Positions 54,037 to 64,000 of a stretch of DNA of 64,000 nt are shown in pieces. The DNA lies in contig JAWWNJ010000145.1 of the NCBI GenBank assembly GCA_037176885.1, forward strand, positions 527,380 to 591,379, given 5' to 3'. The translations under genes and the position numbers were made by a program. The first letter of the stretch is position 1, and every line of letters begins with the position of its first letter. This DNA comes from Favolaschia claudopus (lineage: Eukaryota; Basidiomycota; Agaricomycetes; Agaricales; Mycenaceae). The notes under the pieces were generated by a model, which ran no database searches, was not told the origin of the DNA, and saw nothing but the letters and a program-made list of their open reading frames with translations.

Positions 54037-55156
54037 GTGTTGCGTCACGATTTTTTCAAGGCAACGGCCTCAACCGTGACCGTGACCACCTCAAAAAGAG
54101 GCAACACAACCGACCCCACCGTTACCGTGACGGTTGTCTCCATACAGGCAGGTCCTTGAGGTACCTTGACCTCGCCTCGCGGCGAGACGTTTACACTATT
54201 TTTACGTTGACAGTGTAGTAGGGTTCCTTGAGTATTCTTTTTTCTGTGCCATCTACTGTACTTACAGTGGTGGCAGAAAAGAATGGCCGTGGGTGCTTCG
54301 ATGATTTCTCGCCATGTACCAGGCCGAATTGGCTAAAATAAATTGTAGACATGGAAATATGATTCTTCCCTACCATCTATGACACTCAGTTGATTCAATG
54401 TTCTGCAGATCGTCCAATAAGAAAATAATTTCACATATTCCCAATGATCACAAAAATTGAATGGACTCTCATTGAAAAACCATTATGATAGGCCAAAAGT
54501 ACTTGAAAAATAAACCAGTTCACACTTTAGTTGGATGGAATTGGACCCCTTTTGAGCTCGCAACGGCCCGTCCAAGTTGGGCATTTTGACCCAAAATAGC
54601 AATAAAAATCGTCAAAATGCCCAACTTGGACGGGCCGTTGCGGGCTCAAAAGGGGTCCAATTCCATCCAACTAAAGTGTGAACTGGGTTTATTTTTCAAG
54701 TACCTTTAGGCTATTTTGACAGATTTTTGATGAGAGCTCATTCAATTTTTCCGGTTATAGGGAAGGTCTGAATTTATTTTCCTATCAGGCAATCTGCAGG
54801 CCATTATATTCAAGGGAGTGTCCTAGATGGTAGGGAATAATCATCTTTCCATATTTACATGTTAGTTCAGCCAATTCGGCCCGGTACATGACCAGAAGGT
54901 ATTGAAAAAGCCACGGCCATTCTTTCTGCCACCACTGTAAGTACAGTAGATGGCACAGAAAAAAGAATACTCAAGGAACCCTACTACACTGTCAACGTAA
55001 AAATAGTGTAAAACGTCTCGCCGCGAGGCGAGGTCAAGGACCTGCCTGTATGGAGACAACCGTCACGGTAACGGTGGGGTCGGTTGTGTTGCCTCTTTTT
55101 GAGGTGGTCACGGTCACGGTTGAGGCCGTTGCCTTGAAAAAATCGTGACGCAACAC
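54037..55156. repeat. Giant imperfect palindrome, 1120 bp
   Basis: The left outer arm 54037-54264 and right outer arm 54938-55156 are inverted copies, differing mainly by a 10-base duplication near 54155 on the left (AGGTACCTTG). They begin GTGTTGCGTCACGATTTTTT and contain GTGACCGTGACC-like words. The inner part is itself an inverted repeat centred at about 54600, so the whole block could fold into one long cruciform or hairpin. Confidence 0.85.
54265..54937. mobile_element. TIR element, 673 bp, at the centre of the palindrome
   Basis: Ends are CAGTGGTGGCAGAAAGAATGGC-like on both sides, with TA at 54263-54264 and 54938-54939. Inverted similarity runs far inward and is again strong at the centre (GGGCATTTTGAC / GTCAAAATGCCC). 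No ORF. Removing it leaves CTGTACTTAAGTACAG, a perfect palindrome centred on the TA target. Confidence 0.75.
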
Positions 55157-55250
55157 CGCCTCGCGGCGAGACGTTTTACACTATTTTTACGTTGACAGTG
55201 TAGTAGGGTTCCTTGAGTATTCTTTTTTCTGTGCCATCTACTGTACTTAC
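55157..55250 (+). repeat. Third, half copy of the palindrome arm
   Basis: A direct copy of 54171-54264 (CGCCTCGCGGCGAGACG to CATCTACTGTACTTA), joined directly to the end of the right arm. It stops exactly at the point where the central element sits in the other copy. Confidence 0.75.
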
Positions 55251-57590
55251 ATAGTATCGAGATCTATCGAGATACTCTGATTTGCACCGTCTCTGTAGGA
55301 AGCAAGAGTGCACACCTCTTGATCTTAAGTACAACCTGACATTTGGCGGGCGGCTGCGGGCGGCTGCGGGCCGCTGCGCAAACGCTATGCTTATGTAAGG
55401 GTGCCGGAAGTTGAATGCTAAGTTACTTATCAAGTTGTCCTTACCCATAAAAGGAAATTCCAATCAAACAAGACCTTTTAAACTCGCAGTTCAGATTGTG
55501 GACCGCGCGAGTATAATACATCCCCCCCCCCTTTTTTCTTTATTGACATAAGATAGAGAGCGTGGGATCCCCGCACCTTACTTAAGCACGTTATGTAACG
55601 CTTATTAATCGTTCCCACGGCCAAATCCCCAGTCGCGTAAAAAAATTCATGTTCTTTCCTGCCTGCGGAAGGGCTGATCTACAGACTCAGTAGACATTCT
55701 CGCTGTTTCTGCTCTGAAATTACCTTCCACACTGCAAGGGAGGTCCTGTCACCCATCGCGCCGAACAGGTTGACAGGTCCCACCCTTAAGCGAGCCGAAG
55801 CGTGCCGAGGTGACTATCCTGTGGCTGTGCTGGCCAAATTTTCCTCCGAGATTTTTGGAAAGTGTCCCGTTTGGTGAGAAAACCACATAGAAACACAGAA
55901 AAAAAAGTGGTCTGAATTTTTTGTGGGTCATCTATTATACAATTCAGAGTGTGCCGTAATTGTCTTTGTCTTTTGTCTTTGTCTCGAGACAACTGTCAAA
56001 CCGGCTTCGGTTAACGGTTATCCCGGCATCCGGTTGTTCCGTCTACCGTCCTCCTGGCACCTGCGCGTGCTTATTGCAGCTTGCTCTGTCTTGCCCTCCC
56101 TCACTGGGAGTGCAGCTTCTCAAGTCTCATTTTGCATTGTTCTGGCTTCCAGTTTTCAGTTTTTTGTTTCTGTTTGTTTTAATAGAAGAATCTCGATTCG
56201 GCGGACTGGAATTTCTCTTGCTCGGTGAAACTTGGTATCTCCCTACGAGTACGACCTTGAATGCTCTGCTTATTCTTCCATGAAAAATTGATGTTCCCAA
56301 GAGTGAGTGTCATCATGTACAGTACTACATACTCGATTTCCCCAGCTGTATTGGACAGAACATCCTTCGTTGACACTTAGCTCATTGGGATATTGCTATC
56401 TTATCCTCTATTCAACCGCGCTCTGGAATCCGGCTACGAGGCGCAATCCCCAAGTCCCTTATCGCCGGTGCTCTTCTTATGTCTGAAGCTGTAGAGTTGA
56501 ATTTGGCTCATCCTACGAGTGTCAACATGAATGGTGCACAATGCAGATGTCCTGGTATGGTCATGATGCCTCTCCCTGTTCAATTTCTTTGCTCAGTGGG
56601 TGTTCACCTTCATGCGACCATAAACTGAATTGACTACGAGCGTCAACCTGCACTTGCTTATCCTCCCTCACAAGTCGCACAGGGGCCGACCTGCATTTGC
56701 TGGCTGCTCTCAATGCTGTTCGTCTGACTAGATTCATTAGAGGAGACCGGGATCAATCTACGTATTGGGACCGGGATCTTGGACACAAAGACGCGAGGAA
56801 CCAACCGCAGGTTGGTGACGAGCGTCTATTGAATGTGGAGTGCAGATTTTATTTCTACTTGCTCTGTAACGGTGAGAACTGAATTCAGACTGTGTCGAGC
56901 ACTTAAAATGCTTGCAACATGAAGGAGGAAAGACGGAGCATATGTATTGAATACTTGAGTTTTACCTCCGAGTGCCAGCATATTTCGTGGTTAACTGTGC
57001 TTATACTTTCGTAGCGGAGCACGAGTTCCTGCTAGTATAGCAAAAGACCAAGGGACATTTTGGCAAATCAGCCCAATAAGAACCCTTCATTAAACCTCTA
57101 TCTAAGACTTGTATTAGGCAAATTCCCAATCTGGACCTTAGCATCGTGCCGGACACGCAAAGTCGACAATGTTGATTGCCGGCGAACGGAAAAATCGGTC
57201 ATTTCGAGGGCTTTATTTCGCCGGAAATAGCCTCAGATTGCCGAGGGTTTTACTGGCCGGGGCCATCGGCTTTAATCGGTCTGGCGACCGATTTGCCATA
57301 ACCCTTGGAATGGCGGGGTTGCCTCTGTCCAGACCACCTAGCAGTGGTGTCATTACATCTGCAAACTGCTGTAATACCACTGTGAGAAGTATTTGTCATG
57401 AAATTCAAGATCATCGTCTTGAAATTCAAGATTCCTGACGTTTCGTTAGAATACGCGTCATGAATTTCAAGACTGGTTTCATGATGCTCCAAAACTTCTA
57501 AAAGTTACAAGGTGTGATACCGCACTCATATTCAACTGTGGGACCCACATTCCAGGATAATGCATATAATTCTCTTTCAAAAGTGACATA
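55251..57590. other. No confident gene
   Basis: Contains the GGGCGGCTGC tandem words near 55345-55375, copy 2 of the dispersed repeat, and short plus-strand frames (for example 55923-56283) with no domain. ATTTCAAGAC/GTCTTGAAAT words recur near 57400-57480 and again as CATGAATT near 58400-58560. Confidence 0.35.
55551..55632 (-). repeat. 82-bp dispersed repeat, copy 2 (inverted)
   Basis: Reverse complement of 46670-46751 with one difference seen. It lies just after a C9 run. Confidence 0.7.
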
Positions 57591-57983
57591 AAAAATCTTG
57601 AACCTGCATTCACGACGAAACATCATGAATTTCGGCCTCGAAAAAACCAGCAAATTTTTGTGTAAGTCCTGTGGCCGAGCTGCCGAGTCGATGACGTCAC
57701 TTACAGCATTGCTCCACATCCGCAGCACACATATGCTGCGGCCGCTCACAACGCCTCTTGTCTCCCCCCACCGTGACCTCCCTCCAAGTCGCCATCGTAG
57801 AGCGCCGCCGCCGCCGCCATTCTCGCCAACACACTCTGCTGTAACCCAGACCCTCACGACCACCACGCCTCCTTCCCTACGTCACCGCCCTCTAGGCTCA
57901 ATCGGAGTCAATCCACACCGTCGTATCGAGCTCGATCTCTCTGCAGTGCCCAAGACTCTCAAAGGAGTAAGGGGTGGCGAAGG

Positions 57984-58198
57984 ATGACCCGGGAAGAAGT
58001 GGTTGGGCAGGCTATCATTGTGAGTGATTCTGCGAGAGTGCATTGCAGCTCATTAATCCGCTCTTTCCCTGTAATTTAGCTCTTTGATGACGACAGAGCA
58101 TTCAATGATCTGTCCAACTGGGTGAGTTGCTTCCTTCTCTACCTCTTTTTCATTCTCCGCAGTGTGTTTCCGAGCCACGCAAGCTCTTTCAGTACGGC
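57984..58198 (+). CDS. Possible small spliced ORF, about 39 aa
   Basis: Two short exons with good splice sites (57984-58019 and 58080-58121, introns GTGAGT...TTTAG and GTGAGT...CGCAG) join to a third, giving 'MTREEVVGQAIILFDDDRAF', then 'NDLSNW' and 'CVSEPRKLFQYG' and a stop. The introns of about 60 and 40 bases suit a basidiomycete, but the product is very short and the upstream sequence may hold further exons. No family is recognised. Confidence 0.25.
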
Positions 58199-58199
58199 T

Positions 58200-58742
58200 G
58201 ATCGCGACGGTGGCGAGATTTTGAAGGTCACAGTATTATTATAGTAGTACTGCAACTGTATTGTCCAGTACTTGAAATATATCCTGATTTATACCTCTTC
58301 CATGGAGTTTCATAAGGAGTAAGGCGTCGGGATAGCTGGCTAGCGCTTCGGTGGTACTTTCGGACGAATCATTGCGAAGATCATGACAAAATGTCATGAA
58401 TACAACGTTAGGAACGGGCCCACAGTCGTTAAGAATTTCAGGACCCCGGATCGTAACGTTTTCATCATGAAATCCGACGAAAGATCATTGAAATTCAACA
58501 CAAATGACGACAAAATACCTAACACAAGGTCCTGAACAACATCATGAATTTTCAAAACCTTCCCTTGGCACAGTGTACCGAGGGGAATTTGTGCTGGTTG
58601 AGCAAGAACAGGTGCAACGATCTAAAAACCAGCCGTTTTGGGCGGTTGGCTGAGGACAAACAAGTATACACAATCCACTTTGGGAACCGCAGGTGCCCAG
58701 CCCCACGCAGAGCTCAAAAGGCGAATTATGTTGGAGAGCTGG
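58200..58742. other. No gene seen
   Basis: Downstream of the kinase-like gene. A possible repeat with CATGAAT/ATTCATG words; no ORF of note. Confidence 0.35.
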
Positions 58743-59799
58743 TCATGATACACGCTCTCTAGCATAAATTGCCACCTGGAAATGACTCAAGTGCAGTAGC
58801 TCTCGTGCCCGCACCAGCTCCCCACACTTTCCTGGTCCCAAACACTTATGTCGCCTTGCTGTCTCGAAATCAATGAGGACAGGACGGGTGTCAGAGTTCC
58901 ACAGAATGTTACGCAGGTCCGATGGCCCTGCAAGGTCATTGTGTGACCATCCAGCTTCATGCAACTTGAGAACCAGCGCATAGATAGCGCCCCTAGGTAA
59001 GATTTGAGCGGTGCATTTGTATGCAGTCATGCGGGACAAACTTTTGTGGCAGTGTGAGACGAGCAAACGGAATTTGAGCTGGTATCCAAGCTGTTACAAG
59101 GCACATGAAACTGGGCCCGATACAGAGGCCATAGCATTTGGGGATGGAACCAAGCATGGGTTCCGCCAAGGATAGGTACGCCTTGTATTCGCACTGCAGA
59201 GCAGTCGAGTCATTGTAGATCTTCACGACGACAGGAAGTTTGGTCCGATCCGATTGGCAGAGCTCTGCCGCATAGACGGTGTCCTGAAGACCTGTAGCCA
59301 GTTGCTCTAGAATGACAATCGTGGTTCCGTTGTGGTGACGAAGCAACCCATGCCATTTGCCTGTGAATTTGTGGTGACCGGACAACACAACAGTTTGTCG
59401 ACCAGAGGAGGAGGAGGAAGAGCCACTGGCAATGTAAGAACTATCGCTGCTAGTGTCGCCAGCTTTCTCGTCATTGTCAGCGTCCTTCTCTCCCCAGTCC
59501 TCGCGCTCATGCATCTTTCGGCCACTTGCGTCGAACACTGGGCCCATGCCATCGTTCGAGTCGGAGTTAGACGGTGCATAAGGAGGTGGCAGCGTGAATT
59601 CAACGGAGCATAGTCGGGTAAACGAGGTTCTAGCCCAATCCAATCCTTTGTCAGCAGCTGCCCGCAATGCCGCCGCCAGAAAAAGGAGGAGGACATCCCT
59701 TTGCTCTCCAGGATGCGGTTCGTCTCCAAATATGCAACTTCTGGTATCTGCCGTGTCATTCACGAATTCGCAACCAAATTCCAAATCAATTCCAACCAA
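58743..59799 (-). CDS. Protein kinase-like / phosphotransferase-fold protein
   Basis: Exons 59799-59042 and 58992-58743 join across a 49-base intron (GTTTGT...CCTAG) to 335 codons. Residues 100-140 are Ser/Asp-rich linker. The kinase-like part shows 'KLPVVVKIYND' (Lys of strand 3), 'EYKAYLSLAE', 'LVTAWIPAQIPF' as hinge, 'LHEAGWSHNDLAGPSDLRNI' as catalytic loop, with Asp of HND and Asn of RNI, and 'PVLIDFETARRHKC' in place of DFG (DFE). This layout is common in agaric kinase-like proteins of unknown substrate. No signal peptide or membrane segment is seen. The gene looks complete, although the N-lobe lacks a clear Gly-rich loop. Confidence 0.7.
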
Positions 59800-59952
59800 T
59801 AATTCCGACAGTCAAGCTCAACCTTCAATTAATCTCCGTAAGTGCGCTAGTTCGTGGGGTTCGTGCCGAAGTATATGTCAAATGCGAATCCAAAATATAT
59901 GATAGTGATAGTGTGGTATTTCGTATAGATTGTAACAGGCTCAGATAGTTTA

Positions 59953-61069
59953 TGTCGAAAAACCCTGGGCAGCTTGTGTCGGCTCGTAAGTCAACATAAG
60001 CCGCCATGAGGTCATAATTCATAAGGGGATTATAGCGCATAGGTGTAGACCTTTCAAGCTCTCTCCAGCCGCTATAATCCATACCCGGGATTATATGGGA
60101 CTTTAGTTGCTTACAAGCCATTACTTTGGGTTACCGCACATTAGCGCACATTCAGGAAACATAGAACTCAATTATGGTGACAAAAAACATCTATTCATGG
60201 CTACGACAACGGTTCGGGTGCTACCCGCCACGCACGGATCGCCTACAAAATAACCTCGACTTCGAATCCCATGCTGGAACGGTAGCACCGCGTAAATGTA
60301 TCACACAAGTTAGACCCAATATAGCACAGTGCGAAAAGCAGTCATTAGAGGTGGAAGAACAGAGAAGAGAGTGTTAAACGCACAGATGATACATAAATGG
60401 CGACAACAACTAATTCAAGAGAATTCAGACACAATTAGATGTCGAGGGGCAGAACGCACCAGGTAACCCACGGAAATTAGGCCCTCGCACATCTCAGTTC
60501 GACAAAGCTAGCTGGTGGTAGCGAGCAACTTCATATATGCGCCGACTGTAAGTTAACAAGGTGAAAGGGTTACTTAGAACAACGGAGACCGAGAGGCAAC
60601 CGAGAGGAGTGATTTGAAGGCAGATGTGGGTCGCTGTGGCACAGCAGGTGGTAGAGTCGGTGCTGCGAGCTGAATACAAGACTTGTGCGGTGGTCGTAGT
60701 GGTGGTTGGGGAGGAAGAGGCGTGGGACGCTTGCCGCAGCACTTCTTCGTATTTGTGAAGGCCTGCTGTGGAGTCCGTGTGAAGGTGCCGTAAGCAATCC
60801 CGGCAACGTCGGCACAGTCTTGAGAAACTGAAGTCGATACCGTACCACCAGCTCTTTGAGGTCCATGGACCGGAAAACAAATTTTTGGGAGAGGTGGTGA
60901 AGAGTGGCGAAGCTACCGCAACACTTGACACTGCTTCGGCGGTGAGCCGATTGCAACGGCTTATCACGGATCATAATCCCCCGGTGGGCGGCTTGTAATC
61001 CCCTGAAAGCCGTGATGAAGCCATAATCCGGGTCAATCCGTTTATGAGCAAACTAGGGTTTTTCCGACA
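59953..61069. mobile_element. TIR element, 1117 bp, TA-flanked, TGTCGG family
   Basis: The left end TGTCGAAAAACCCTGGGCAG and the reversed right end TGTCGGAAAAACCCTAGTTT are flanked by TA (59951-59952, 61070-61071). Repeated TAAGCC/GGCTTA and GGGGATTA words lie near both ends. Minus-strand frames (60967-60494, 157 codons) carry no transposase motif. It is the same family as 7665-8802. Confidence 0.8.
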
Positions 61070-61071
61070 TA

Positions 61072-61810
61072 ATGTGATGTGTTTCGTAGTAAAGATAGAT
61101 CCAATGAAGTTCAAGACCAAGCGCAAAACAATTCTCCAACACCGTTCAATCCGTTCCAGACAACCGTAAAATCGCAACAGACAGACAGACGGCAATCAAG
61201 TGGGGTCAAAATTCACTACCCTACGATACAATTTCGCTCGCCTTATATACCCCCATTGTTTGTTACACTACAAATAGATATCAAGTTGAACAAATTCTGA
61301 GAGTCATTCACAGTCATCTACTATATTGGTCGATATATCTGTCCCATTTCACCAATATTTTGCTTCAATCTCCCAATGCGAACACTTTCCTCGCCGTTTC
61401 CTCACCTTCTTTTGCCCAAGACTGACTCATTACAAGTCAGTGTATCTTCCCAAGTCATCCTTAATTGAGTCAGCCCCAAATGACTCGCTCTGACTCGTGT
61501 ATGCAGTGTTATTGACCCAATTACAACGGAGACCAGTCATCTCAATCGCGCCCCACGTGATCGTGTTTCCAATCTCCCACGGTTTGATTCCACCTATTCA
61601 ACTTATCGGTGCGCCTAATTGTTTCCCATTCTGCTTTGACTCATCCTCAACGATGACTCCAAGCAACCCTGACTCCAAGAATGACCTCTGATGCAACATC
61701 TGTCATCCCGACCGTATTGATAATGAAATTAGCAAAATTTCCTTGCTTTTCCTCCATTTCCCGTGTGAACGAATCCACCGCTTATCATTAGCGCCGACGA
61801 TGAGGCGCAG
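61072..61810. other. No gene seen
   Basis: Short frames only. GACTCA/TGAGTC words cluster between 61420 and 61690. Confidence 0.4.
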
Positions 61811-62263
61811 CTAAGTAATTATGAGCAAGATATCATGATATTTGAATGCGAGACCAACCTTGGAAAAATGATAGCGTACAATCGCACCGCTTTTGAACTG
61901 GATACAGACAGAATTGACTCTCAGCTGGTAAAACGCTTGCTTTGCATCGGCCATAAAGGGCTGCATGTCGGCTATTGAGGGGATTTCCTCCCGCGAGGAC
62001 ACAATAGTCTCTGGAATGGTCACCGGAACGGTCTGGTCCCAATTCCACTTCGAAACACTGCCATCCGGGAGGATGCGCGGAAGGAGATCGTCTCGAACGA
62101 GACCAACGACCTCTCCCAGCGTTACATTGGCTATGAACTGGGGAGAGAAACGGGTTTTGGGATGCGGAGCTGAGTAGGCTTCATACGACTCGGACATTGT
62201 GGGGAAGAGGGAAAAGAGAAAGGGGAGCCAAGCAGCACTTGTGCTTGTATATATGAAATTCAC
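61811..62263 (-). CDS. Hypothetical protein, possibly truncated
   Basis: A 150-codon frame from 62263; a second ATG 22 codons in ('MSESYEAYSAPHPKTRF') is the more likely start, since the first 20 residues come from AT-rich leader sequence. It includes 'FSPQFIANVTLGEVVGLVRD', 'LLPRILPDGSVSKWNWDQ' and 'FMADAKQAFYQLRVNS', and ends 'FKYHDILLIIT'. No known domain is recognised, and the abrupt hydrophobic end may be intron read-through. Confidence 0.45.
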   Translation of the reverse strand: MNFIYTSTSAAWLPFLFSLFPTMSESYEAYSAPHPKTRFSPQFIANVTLGEVVGLVRDDLLPRILPDGSVSKWNWDQTVPVTIPETIVSSREEIPSIADMQPFMADAKQAFYQLRVNSVCIQFKSGAIVRYHFSKVGLAFKYHDILLIIT

Positions 62264-62525
62264 CGTGCAAATTGCGCATGATTTGTTGGATTTGCAATGC
62301 TCAAGATCAAAGATGGAATTTGACGAGTTTATATAGTATTTGAATCTTGGGCTTCGTACTTGAAGCTACAGACAGAGCGCATTTCGATTGACTAGAGACA
62401 AGGTGTATAGCAATCTGTGGTCATTGCAAGCAATAGCCAGATAGAGCAAGAAGAATGAGCATCGCGATGGCTCTCGCGAAGAAGTGATCGACAGAATTAC
62501 GTCACGGGTGTCAAATAGAAAAATG
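62264..62525. other. 5' flank of the hypothetical gene
   Basis: AT-rich, no ORF of note. Confidence 0.3.
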
Positions 62526-62570
62526 CTATTTAGCACCCCGGGTACTCCGCCACCCCGGGGTGCCAAATAG
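62526..62570. repeat. Strong 17-bp hairpin
   Basis: CTATTTAGCACCCCGGG (62526-62542) pairs with CCCGGGGTGCCAAATAG (62554-62570) with one mismatch and an 11-base loop. Its role is unknown; it adjoins the TIR-like element that follows. Confidence 0.65.
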
Positions 62571-62578
62571 AATTTTGC

Positions 62579-62817
62579 GTATTTCGACCAAGTGTTCACT
62601 GGGTGTCACCTGTCACCTACAATGTTCACTGGATAAGGTGTTCAGAGCACAGCAAATTACCCTATATGTAGGCCGGCGAATGCCGGCCCGGATTTTTTTT
62701 TTGACGTTTTTCGTCCATTTTTGGCGAAAAAACCCAAGTGTCACCGTCACCGCAACCAAAAGTGTTCAGTTCACAGGTCCCTGTCACCCGTTACCTGAAC
62801 ATTTGGTCGTAATACTA
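62579..62817. mobile_element. MITE-like element, about 240 bp
   Basis: The left end has GTATTTCGACCAAGTGTTCA (from about 62579) and the right end, reversed, CTGTAGTATTACGACCAAAT, continuing GTTCA. The outermost bases match only on the right, which is followed by TA. The CTGTAGTATT terminus and GTGTCAC-rich interior link it to the 5588-6812 element. It also holds a GGCCGGCGAATGCCGGCC palindrome. Confidence 0.5.
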
Positions 62818-63613
62818 CAGTATGTGTAATTCGTCGCAAAGTGGATGACTTTGTGGTGGGAAACGAAAGAAATGTCACAGTAATCACGTGGAGTAGGTTG
62901 CTTATGAGTGACTCAGTGAGCCCCATCTTGCAGTCGAACCCGTCAATGTGTCATTGGGTTTACCTGAGACTTCATTCACGCGTGAAAAATCAATTGGGCC
63001 AATCTTGCTTTGACCAGACAGGACTGTTGCTCAATGAGGTGTTCCAATAGAGTAGCGAGTGTCGACAAAACGAAGATACGAAGATACGATAGATACGACT
63101 GACTACGCTTATAAAGCCCAGGTAGTATACTATACTAAAGTACTATACCTCGTCAGCTCGGACGATTCAAAACAGTACAAAACAATAAAAGAAAGCAACT
63201 ATGAGCGTATGAGCGCCCTGCTTTAGCAGAACACCCACATTTTGCGTTGAATGTTGCGTACACCTGGGCAGGACAACGAGTCCATAATTAAGGAGGCTTC
63301 TTGCGGTTGAGTACCCCGCGAAGTTTAGGGAGGGAAAGGTCCGCATCCAACCTGTTAATAACCTGCTACTAACAGGAGCCAGAAATGACCCACAAAATCC
63401 ATGTTAGTAATTCGCACAGGCTAACTTCCGACGAGGCACGACAACTTTTTGATGGCCTATTTTCCTCACCGAACGCCTATTCCCTGTATTGAGCGCCTAC
63501 TCCGCGTTGCGACGGCACCCCTCGGCATCGGCGTTCTTCCGCGCGTTGTGCCCTCATGACGCGCACGATTGTCGTCGCCGTCATGCGACGCGTTCAAATT
63601 CCTCAGTGTATTA
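62818..63613. other. No gene seen
   Basis: Mixed sequence with short frames, including GATACGA tandem words near 63075-63100 and an AGTACTATA palindrome near 63140. Nothing recognised. Confidence 0.4.
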
Positions 63614-63770
63614 GAGCATTTTGGCAAACGGTGAAAATCAAATTTCAGTTCGAAAAACTAAGCGACTTTGGTGAAAAACTACAGTGGGCTGCACACTGTT
63701 TTGCGGCTCCACAACCAAAATTTGGTTAGCGGGAACTGAAGAAAAAAATCATTTTTCACCGTTAGTGCTC
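63614..63770. mobile_element. MITE, 157 bp, TA-flanked, GAGCA termini
   Basis: The left end GAGCATTTTGGCAAACGGTG and the reversed right end GAGCACTAACGGTGAAAAAT share GAGCA and ACGGTGAAAA with a small gap. TA lies on both sides (63612-63613, 63771-63772). AACCAAAATTTGGTT near the right end forms a palindrome. Confidence 0.65.
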
Positions 63771-63897
63771 TATTCCCCGGTGGCCTCTGCGCAAAGTTTC
63801 TATTATCTGAAATCGTCGGGCCCCAGTAACCCGCTCGAGAATAAAACCATTGTAGCTCGTGGAGCATAAGTACTCCAGGCAGCGCCTTTTCTTCACA

Positions 63898-64000
63898 ATG
63901 ATTGCAGTCATATCTGTCATGTTTCTTCTATTCTTTGGGGCCGTGCGAGCATTGCCCCTCCCGGATCGAGTTGGTGGTGAGTGTTGCTTTGAGATGAATG
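63898..64000 (+). CDS. Secreted protein, first exon, cut by the window edge
   Basis: ATG at 63898 starts 'MIAVISVMFLLFFGAVRALP', a short basic-free start, a hydrophobic core and a small-residue cleavage region, so a signal peptide is likely. It continues 'LPDRVGG' and reaches a good splice donor (GTGAGT at 63977). The rest lies beyond the window. What the mature protein is cannot be told. Confidence 0.5.
   Translation, partial: MIAVISVMFLLFFGAVRALPLPDRVGGECCFEMN

Overview
The window looks like repeat-rich accessory DNA from a basidiomycete fungus, most likely an Agaricomycete. The evidence is host genes split by many introns of about 50-75 bases, a CYP-type cytochrome P450 with 15 introns, F-box/LRR and kinase-like genes of the agaric type, a chromodomain Ty3/Gypsy element, a LINE with RNase H, pogo-like and Crypton-like elements, and many TA-flanked miniature inverted-repeat elements. 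No rRNA, functional tRNA, CRISPR or bacterial operon is visible. All coordinates and joins come from reading the sequence by eye.

Layout. 1-2011 (-): pogo/DDE transposase running off the left edge. 2.8-7.2 kb: a decayed BRCT gene among TIR elements. 7174-15693 (-): an 8.5-kb LINE with a 13-bp target duplication and a poly(A) tail; a 1.1-kb TIR element sits in its 3' coding end and a 635-bp insert with a 17-bp duplication sits in ORF1. 15.8-17.9 kb: a second, broken LINE. 18.0-19.2 kb: a Copia RNase H remnant with its own insertion. 20.4-22.6 kb: two divergent spliced hypothetical genes with a MITE between them. 24.2-24.8 kb: LINE/SINE debris.

25394-37941 (+): a P450 gene whose second coding exon is split by a complete 10.1-kb Ty3/Gypsy chromovirus (25672-35765). 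The LTRs are both 602 bp and differ at one position that I could find, the target duplication is 5 bp, gag-pol is a single open 2401-codon frame, and an extra spliced ORF lies between pol and the 3' LTR. Without the element the P450 exons join in frame to 558 codons, so the insertion looks recent. 38.8-40.0 kb (-): F-box gene. 42.2-46.4 kb: an array of hairpin units that keep a GCGCTG/AGCTGC frame while both paired stems change with compensation; this is the least explained part of the window. 47.6-50.0 kb (-): Crypton-like tyrosine recombinase. 50.7-51.3 kb: SINE-like element with a tRNA-like head. 51.6-53.8 kb: broken poly-Q gene and an F-box remnant. 54.0-55.2 kb: a 1.1-kb imperfect palindrome with a TA-flanked TIR element at its exact centre. 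58.7-59.8 kb (-): kinase-like gene. 60.0-63.8 kb: further TIR elements and one hypothetical gene. 63898 to the right edge (+): first exon of a probable secreted protein.

The genes do not form a pathway. The window is a record of nested insertions around a few host genes.
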